DNA of 31,446 nt from an uncultured Clostridium sp. (GTDB lineage Bacteria; Bacillota; Clostridia; TANB77; CAG-508), in assembly GCA_947057505.1 (NCBI GenBank), contig CAMSEM010000004.1:1-31446 (forward strand), written 5' to 3'. A program made the position numbers and the translations under genes. How positions within the stretch are numbered: the stretch's first letter is position 1; each line of letters begins with the position of its first letter. Positions 26,586 through 31,446 of this stretch are shown here, piece by piece. The notes under the pieces are model-generated. The model made no database searches, was not told the DNA's origin, and saw nothing but the letters and a program-made list of their open reading frames with translations.

Positions 26586-28451
26586 GGATAGGAACTTTTT
26601 ATTTAATTTTCATCATAAAACTTTTGCAGCATTGTTGCTTTTTCTTCCTCTGTCATACTATTCCACTTTTCCTCACTCATGGTAGGATCTACTTGGATAA
26701 TTTTATTGTAATCAGAGTCTAAAGCAGAAGTGCCTTCATCAAGTTCATTTCGTTTTTTCTGGTCATTAGATATTGGTGTTACAAAAGCTACATTATCAAA
26801 GCTTACAATATCTACTGTACCGTTTTTGTCATCTACATATGAAATTACTACCTTATCGCCATCACGAGTAAGGGGCAATTCGTTAGAGATTAAACCAGAA
26901 GCAGTAAATATTTTTTCGTTTTCACCTTGCATAATAATGTAGTAGTAGCTTGAACCATCTTGGGTTGCACTTGAAATTCTTTCGACAATCCCTTCCAAAG
27001 TGTACCCATAGGCCTCATTAGATCCTACTATGTAGTTAGTGTCACTGTTGGCCAGAGCTTGCATGTATGCACGACTTGCTTCTAACAAGTTATTACCTTT
27101 TACAGCAATACTGTAGTTCTCAATGTTTACCATACCATAAGCTTTAATCAGCCCTTCATCACCTTTAAATGCCAATATATAGGTTGGAACACCATTAACC
27201 AAAGAAGGGTATGGCTTTGTGGCAGTATAACCAAAGTTTGCTACCAGCTCTTCTGCTGACTTCATAGCAGCGGTTTCTGTTGCACCGCTCATATAGGCCA
27301 TCATAGATTTTTTATTACGAGTATTAACCATAATAAAGCCTACACAAGATTCATCACTACCAACACTTGTCATGCCAGTAAAGTAGTAACAGTCACCATT
27401 AGCATACACTTTCAGTGTCAAGTCTGTTTGTTTGATCTTATCTGTATTAGATGGATTAAACCACCCATGAACCAATTTGCCCCAGTTGTTAATTTGGTCT
27501 TTTACAAAACTTTCAGGTTGAACAATGTCCACCCAATCTGGAATTTCTTTTAAGGAATACCAATCTGTTTTACCAGTTTGCGCATCTACTACTATAACAC
27601 CTGTTGCTTCTGGAGAAGACCACACAGTGCGGTTTTCATAGGTGGTAACTACCCAGTAAGGTCGACCTGCTTCATCTACTTCAAAGGTATATTCTATTAA
27701 ACCAACTGTTCTAAACCCCTGGTTTCTAATATACCGCTTCAAATCGTGCCTAAAGTAAGCAGATGGTTGATAAAGAAGTTCTATTTTCTCACCATTTAGT
27801 TCTGTTACATAGTTTACCTTATTTTGATTAGAAGCAGATACTGTAATATAACCAGGTGTGGTGCGATGTTTGTACCATTTAAAAATACCACTGTGTTCAA
27901 GAGGTGCTACATAAATCACTTCACCATTTACGTCTTGAATGTTAGCTGTTCCTAAGTCAATTCTGGAGCCTAAGGCAACATCTTCACCGATTTTTTTGTC
28001 GGCCTGTTTTTGTGCAAGTTCCTGGTCAACAATAGGAATTTGAGATAAATCAATTTGCTGAATCATTTCATTATATTCTACAACTTCTACCTCACCTAAT
28101 TGTCGATACTTGGCATCATCATTCCAAAAACATGTCATGCTGGCAATCTCTGCAACACAAATTACTACTGCTACCACCACCCAAACTATTCCAAATGCTT
28201 TTCCACCATTCACAAGGTCACCGCTTGCCCACATAACAATGTTAGCAATTAATACAGATGCGCACACAGAAAAAAAGAGAAAACCATCTTCATATGCCAG
28301 CGACAGGGTTGGCAATGCAAAATAGTAATAAAGCCACAAAAAGATTGCCGAAAAAATACTTATGATTGGTTTAAAAATGTTCATGTTTATTTCTCCTTTA
28401 CTTGTTGTTATTTCTTAGTTGCTACTTGGAAAAAAATTTAAGTTCCTATCC
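26586..28451. repeat. 12-bp perfect inverted repeats flanking the 593-residue gene
   Basis: GGATAGGAACTT at 26586-26597 and its exact reverse complement at 28440-28451 bracket a gene that is visibly less AT-rich than its neighbours. I see no target-site duplication and no transposase. Confidence 0.45.
26603..28384 (-). CDS. Large membrane-anchored protein of unknown function
   Basis: A 593-residue protein with three N-terminal membrane helices (about 5-27, 34-53 and 62-85), then about 500 residues probably outside the membrane. Segments such as GRPYWVVTTYENRTVW, then GVIVVDAQTGKTDWYSL, have the alternating pattern of PepSY-like domains. The C-terminal 40 residues are acidic and helical. I recognise no family. 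Base composition and codon choice are less AT-biased than in the flanking genes, which hints at transfer. CGG in AAG CGG TAT (27736-27734) is read as Arg. The start follows AAAGGAG. Confidence 0.75.
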   Translation of the reverse strand: MNIFKPIISIFSAIFLWLYYYFALPTLSLAYEDGFLFFSVCASVLIANIVMWASGDLVNGGKAFGIVWVVVAVVICVAEIASMTCFWNDDAKYRQLGEVEVVEYNEMIQQIDLSQIPIVDQELAQKQADKKIGEDVALGSRIDLGTANIQDVNGEVIYVAPLEHSGIFKWYKHRTTPGYITVSASNQNKVNYVTELNGEKIELLYQPSAYFRHDLKRYIRNQGFRTVGLIEYTFEVDEAGRPYWVVTTYENRTVWSSPEATGVIVVDAQTGKTDWYSLKEIPDWVDIVQPESFVKDQINNWGKLVHGWFNPSNTDKIKQTDLTLKVYANGDCYYFTGMTSVGSDESCVGFIMVNTRNKKSMMAYMSGATETAAMKSAEELVANFGYTATKPYPSLVNGVPTYILAFKGDEGLIKAYGMVNIENYSIAVKGNNLLEASRAYMQALANSDTNYIVGSNEAYGYTLEGIVERISSATQDGSSYYYIIMQGENEKIFTASGLISNELPLTRDGDKVVISYVDDKNGTVDIVSFDNVAFVTPISNDQKKRNELDEGTSALDSDYNKIIQVDPTMSEEKWNSMTEEEKATMLQKFYDEN

Positions 28452-28466
28452 TCCTTTCTTTGTTTT

Positions 28467-28491
28467 AGGCTTTTATTAAAAAGCCTTTTTT
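28467..28491. terminator. Hairpin between the Ca-ATPase and the 593-residue gene
   Basis: AGGCTTTT pairs with AAAAGCCT, with a T run on the plus-strand side. No plus-strand gene uses it; on the minus strand the T run is weak. The surrounding 28385-28628 holds only this hairpin and a promoter. Confidence 0.5.
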
Positions 28492-28515
28492 CGATAAATT
28501 TTCATCATCTTATTT

Positions 28516-28544
28516 ATTTTATCATATTTTATGGAAACTTTCAA
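28516..28544 (-). promoter_or_regulatory. Promoter of the 593-residue gene
   Basis: TTGAAA (28544-28539) and TAAAAT (28521-28516) on the minus strand, 17-nt spacer. Confidence 0.5.
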
Positions 28545-28628
28545 GTAACGTTATGTAATATTTTGCCATGCATAGTAAAAGTACTTTTTAATATATAATA
28601 GTCCTACTAGTATTACTGAATGTTTCCT

Positions 28629-31281
28629 CTATACCCTTTCTACCCCATATACTACTTTTCCAAATTTTAGCTCATTTAGTTTCTTTTGTAGTTCCATAAT
28701 AACAAGTGGTAAAATGGAAATTCCAAAAGTGTATACCCATTGAATTGTAGTTAGTGGTACTAATTTAAATATGCTTGCTATTGGGCTAACTACTACCACA
28801 ATTACTTGTAATATGGTGCCTAACAAAAAAGCTCCTACTAGATATTTATTTTCTAAAAATCCTGTTTTAAAAATAGATTCTTCGCTTTTAATATTAAAGC
28901 TATGTACTAATTCTAACACCCCTAAACAAACAAATGCCATGGTTCTTCCCACTTCTAATCCATATAAATTATTTCCAACACTAAACGCAAATAGGGTAAG
29001 TACGCCAATCATAGTTCCTTCTACAAATATTTTTCCCCATAGACCATCTGCAAAAATGCCTTTTTTACTATCTCTTGGCTTTCTATTCATAATGTCTTTA
29101 TCTGGCTTTTCTAGTCCTAATGCAATGGCAGGTAATGAGTCTGTTACCAAATTAACCCATAATAGCTGAATTGCAAGAAGTGGAGATTTTAGCCCTAATA
29201 GTAACCCTAAAAAAATAGTTACAATTTCTCCAATATTGGTTGCAATTAAAAAATGAACTGCTTTTCTAATGTTGTCAAATATGTTTCTACCTTGTTTTAC
29301 AGCTTCTACAATTGTTACAAAGTTGTCATCTGTTAGTATCATATCTGCTGCATTTTTTGCAACATCTGTACCATTTTTTCCCATAGCAATTCCAATATCT
29401 GCTTGTTTTAATGCTGGTGCATCATTTACACCATCTCCTGTCATGGCAACTACTGCTCCTGTACTTCTATAGGCATTTACAATTTTCACCTTATGTTCTG
29501 GTGTAACTCTAGCAAAAACGGAATATTTCATAATATCTCTTTTTAAAATTGTTTCTGGAATATTATCTAGTTCTTCTCCGTGTTACTGCTAAATCATTTT
29601 TTCTTAATATGCCAAGTTCTTTAGCAATTGCTTTTGCAGTTGCTATGTGGTCTCCTGTAATCATTACTGTTTTAATACCAGCTTTTTTGCAAGTATCTAC
29701 TGCCTCTTTTACCCCTTCTCTTGGTGGGTCAATCATACCTACTAATCCTACTAATATTAAATTTTGTTCAACTGTTTGGCTATCTATTTTAGTTGGTAAG
29801 TTATCTACATCTAAATAGGCAATTGCTAAAACTCTTAAGGCATGATCTGCCATTTGCAAATTTTTCCTTTCTATGGCAGATACTAAACTAGGTGATAAAG
29901 TCATTACTTTTCCATCATGATAAATTTGCTTGCATCTTTTTAGGAGCACATCTGGTGCACCTTTGGTTATAATGCGGTATCCTCTTGATGTTTTATGAAT
30001 GGTGCTCATCATTTTACGTGATGAGTCAAATGGAATATCAGCTATACGTTCCATTACACTATATAGTTCTTCTTTATTTTCTCCTTCTTCTAACGCTTTA
30101 TTTACAATAGCAACCTCTGTTGCTTCTCCATTTGCTTGCAGTGTTCCATTTTCGCTATAAATTTCCACATCTGTACACATACTACCTAATTGCAATATCC
30201 ATCTTGTTAATGATTTATCTGTAATTTCGCCTTGTGCATTTACCATTTTGGTTACTTGCATTTTGTTTTGTGTTAAAGTACCTGTTTTATCTGAGCATAT
30301 TACACTACTACTACCTAGTGTTTCTACTGCTGGCAATTTACGAATAATGCTATTTTTTCTTGCCATTTTTGTTACTCCAATTGAAAGCATAATGGTAACA
30401 ATGGCAGGAAGCCCTTCTGGAATAGCTGCTACTGCTAGTCCAACTGATGTCATAAACATTTCCATTGGTTCAATTTTTTTAGCTAAACCTATGGCAAATA
30501 TTAGAATGCAAATAATTAAACATGCAATTCCTAGCGTTTTTCCTACTTGCCCTAATTTTTTTTGAATTGGCGTTTCTGGTGCTTCATTGGTTAAAATCAT
30601 TTTTGCAATTTTTCCAACTTTGGTATGCATTCCTGTTTCTGTCACAATAGCTTCTCCATGCCCATTAACCACTATCGTTGTTGCAAACACCATATTTACC
30701 ATATCGCCTAATACTGTTTTTTCTTTTAAAATGCTGTTATCATCTTTGGTTACAGCTGTTGTTTCACCAGTTAAGCTAGACTCTTCTATTTTTAAATTAG
30801 ATGATGTAATTAACCTTCCATCTGCTGGTACATAGTTTCCTGCCTCTAAAAGAACAATATCTCCTGGAACAACATCTTCCCCTTGAATGGTAAGTATTTT
30901 TCCATTTCTTCTTACCTTGCAAGTAGGAGCAGACATTTTCTTTAATGCCTCTAATGATTTTTCTGCCTTTGCTTCTTGAACTAAGCCCATGATAGCATTA
31001 AATACTACTATTGCAATGATTATAATGGAGTCAAAATAATCCCCACTTCCTTCTAGTTTTGCAACTACTGCTGAAATAACAGAAGCAATTAACAAAATAA
31101 TAATCATAAAGTCATTAAACTGCTTGAAAAATCGTATGATAATAGACTCCTTTTTTTGCTCTTCTAATTTGTTAGAGCCATACTCTTGCCTTCTTTGCTC
31201 TACTTGTTCTTCCCCTAAGCCTTTTTTAAGGTTTGTCCTTAATTTTTGCTCTACTTCTTTCGTAGATAACGTGTGCCACAT
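28629..31281 (-). CDS. P-type Ca2+-transporting ATPase, frame broken at CGG
   Basis: Reconstructed as 883 residues by joining 31281-29581 and 29579-28629, the usual length of bacterial SERCA-like (P2A) pumps such as B. subtilis YloB. The cation-ATPase N-terminal domain comes first. The actuator loop TGET is at 171-174, the transport motif PEGLP at 288-292, and the phosphorylated Asp331 in DKTGTLT. The nucleotide-binding domain, TGDH, and the hinge motif TGDGVNDAPA follow, then the C-terminal membrane domain. After ACA (Thr567) the frame meets CGG AGA; skipping C29580 gives VTGEELDNIPE, as in homologues. Unshifted, the product stops soon after and lacks the hinge motif and half of the membrane domain. 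The start follows AAAGGAGG. Confidence 0.92.
29578..29580 (-). other. +1 frameshift site, ACA CGG AGA (Ca-ATPase)
   Basis: Skipping C29580 turns ACA CGG AGA AGA into ACA GGA GAA GAA (TGEE), the normal sequence before the phosphorylation-domain hinge. The zero frame stops six codons after the CGG. Confidence 0.85.
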
Positions 31282-31398
31282 TTTTTATCCTCCTTTGTTT
31301 TGATTTGATAGGTATTTCATACTTACTTCTAATAAGCTTCTATACCTTTCTAAGTATTATATGTGGCTTGTCTTAAGGTTATGACTATTATCTTGGGG

Positions 31399-31446
31399 AG
31401 ATCGGAAGAGCGTCGTGTAGGGAAAGAGTGTAGATCTCGGTGGTCG
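31399..31446. other. Illumina adapter sequence (artefact)
   Basis: From 31399 the sequence matches the reverse complement of the Illumina universal adapter, beginning AGATCGGAAGAGCGTCGTGT. It is untrimmed read-through at the contig end. The true genomic sequence ends at about 31398. Confidence 0.97.

Noticed and set aside
1433..31281. CGG reassigned to another single amino acid (Trp, Gln or Gly as a triplet)
   Set aside because: No triplet reassignment repairs the reading frame; at all seven sites the downstream frame is +1.
1433..31281. The six split genes as ordinary pseudogenes
   Set aside because: Each has a single change, always the same kind at the same codon, and all catalytic motifs and lengths are otherwise intact.
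1..31446. tRNA or rRNA genes that might explain CGG decoding
   Set aside because: No cloverleaf-like segment or rRNA stretch was recognised by eye in the intergenic regions.

Overview
The window is a low-GC (roughly 30% by eye) chromosomal segment, probably from an uncultured, gut-type member of the Clostridia (Bacillota). The evidence is strong AGGAGG-type ribosome binding sites, class B sortase, SH3b-NlpC/P60 and M23 wall hydrolases, zinc-finger ClpE-type ATPase, Sua5/YwlC, HicAB, and prepilin-like proteins ending in a formylglycine-generating-enzyme/C-type-lectin-like domain. Most genes lie on the minus strand. The left end is cut inside a 30-bp tandem repeat. The last 48 bases (31399-31446) are Illumina adapter, not biology.

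Layout, left to right: partial secreted repeat protein; class B sortase; patatin-like phospholipase; an RsiV-like membrane protein with topB; a small four-helix membrane protein; a decayed DUF4143 ATPase remnant; ClpE-type ATPase with pgsA; a BofC-like protein; Sua5; hicAB; comEC; SH3b-NlpC/P60 hydrolase; a large pilin-like adhesin; a zinc-ribbon protein; a second small membrane protein; pyrimidine-nucleoside phosphorylase; a small lipoprotein; a pilin-like protein with rnhB; HtrA protease; an unknown 115-residue protein; M23 peptidase; a 593-residue membrane protein between short inverted repeats; and a P-type Ca2+-transporting ATPase.

The outstanding signal: six conserved genes (patatin, clpE, comEC, deoA, htrA, Ca-ATPase) are broken by seven single-base frame changes, two of them in comEC. 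All seven have the same form. An in-frame CGG codon sits exactly where a conserved glycine is expected, and skipping its C restores a GGN Gly codon and the correct frame. Out-of-frame CGG (for example GGC GGA) is common and harmless, and CGG is otherwise nearly absent as an Arg codon. The six clear in-frame CGG codons read as Arg all follow AAA, AAG or AAT. A seventh, in the comEC tail, is ambiguous. This suggests recurrent +1 frameshifting or quadruplet CGGN-to-Gly decoding, or removal of C from the RNA. A systematic sequence artefact must be excluded. CDS coordinates below span the whole reconstructed gene in these cases.

A second pattern is a dispersed module (5522-6003 and 19388-19886). 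Each copy has a TTGCAA-N17-TATAAT promoter, a similar leader motif, and a small membrane protein with an EQGxAFL motif.
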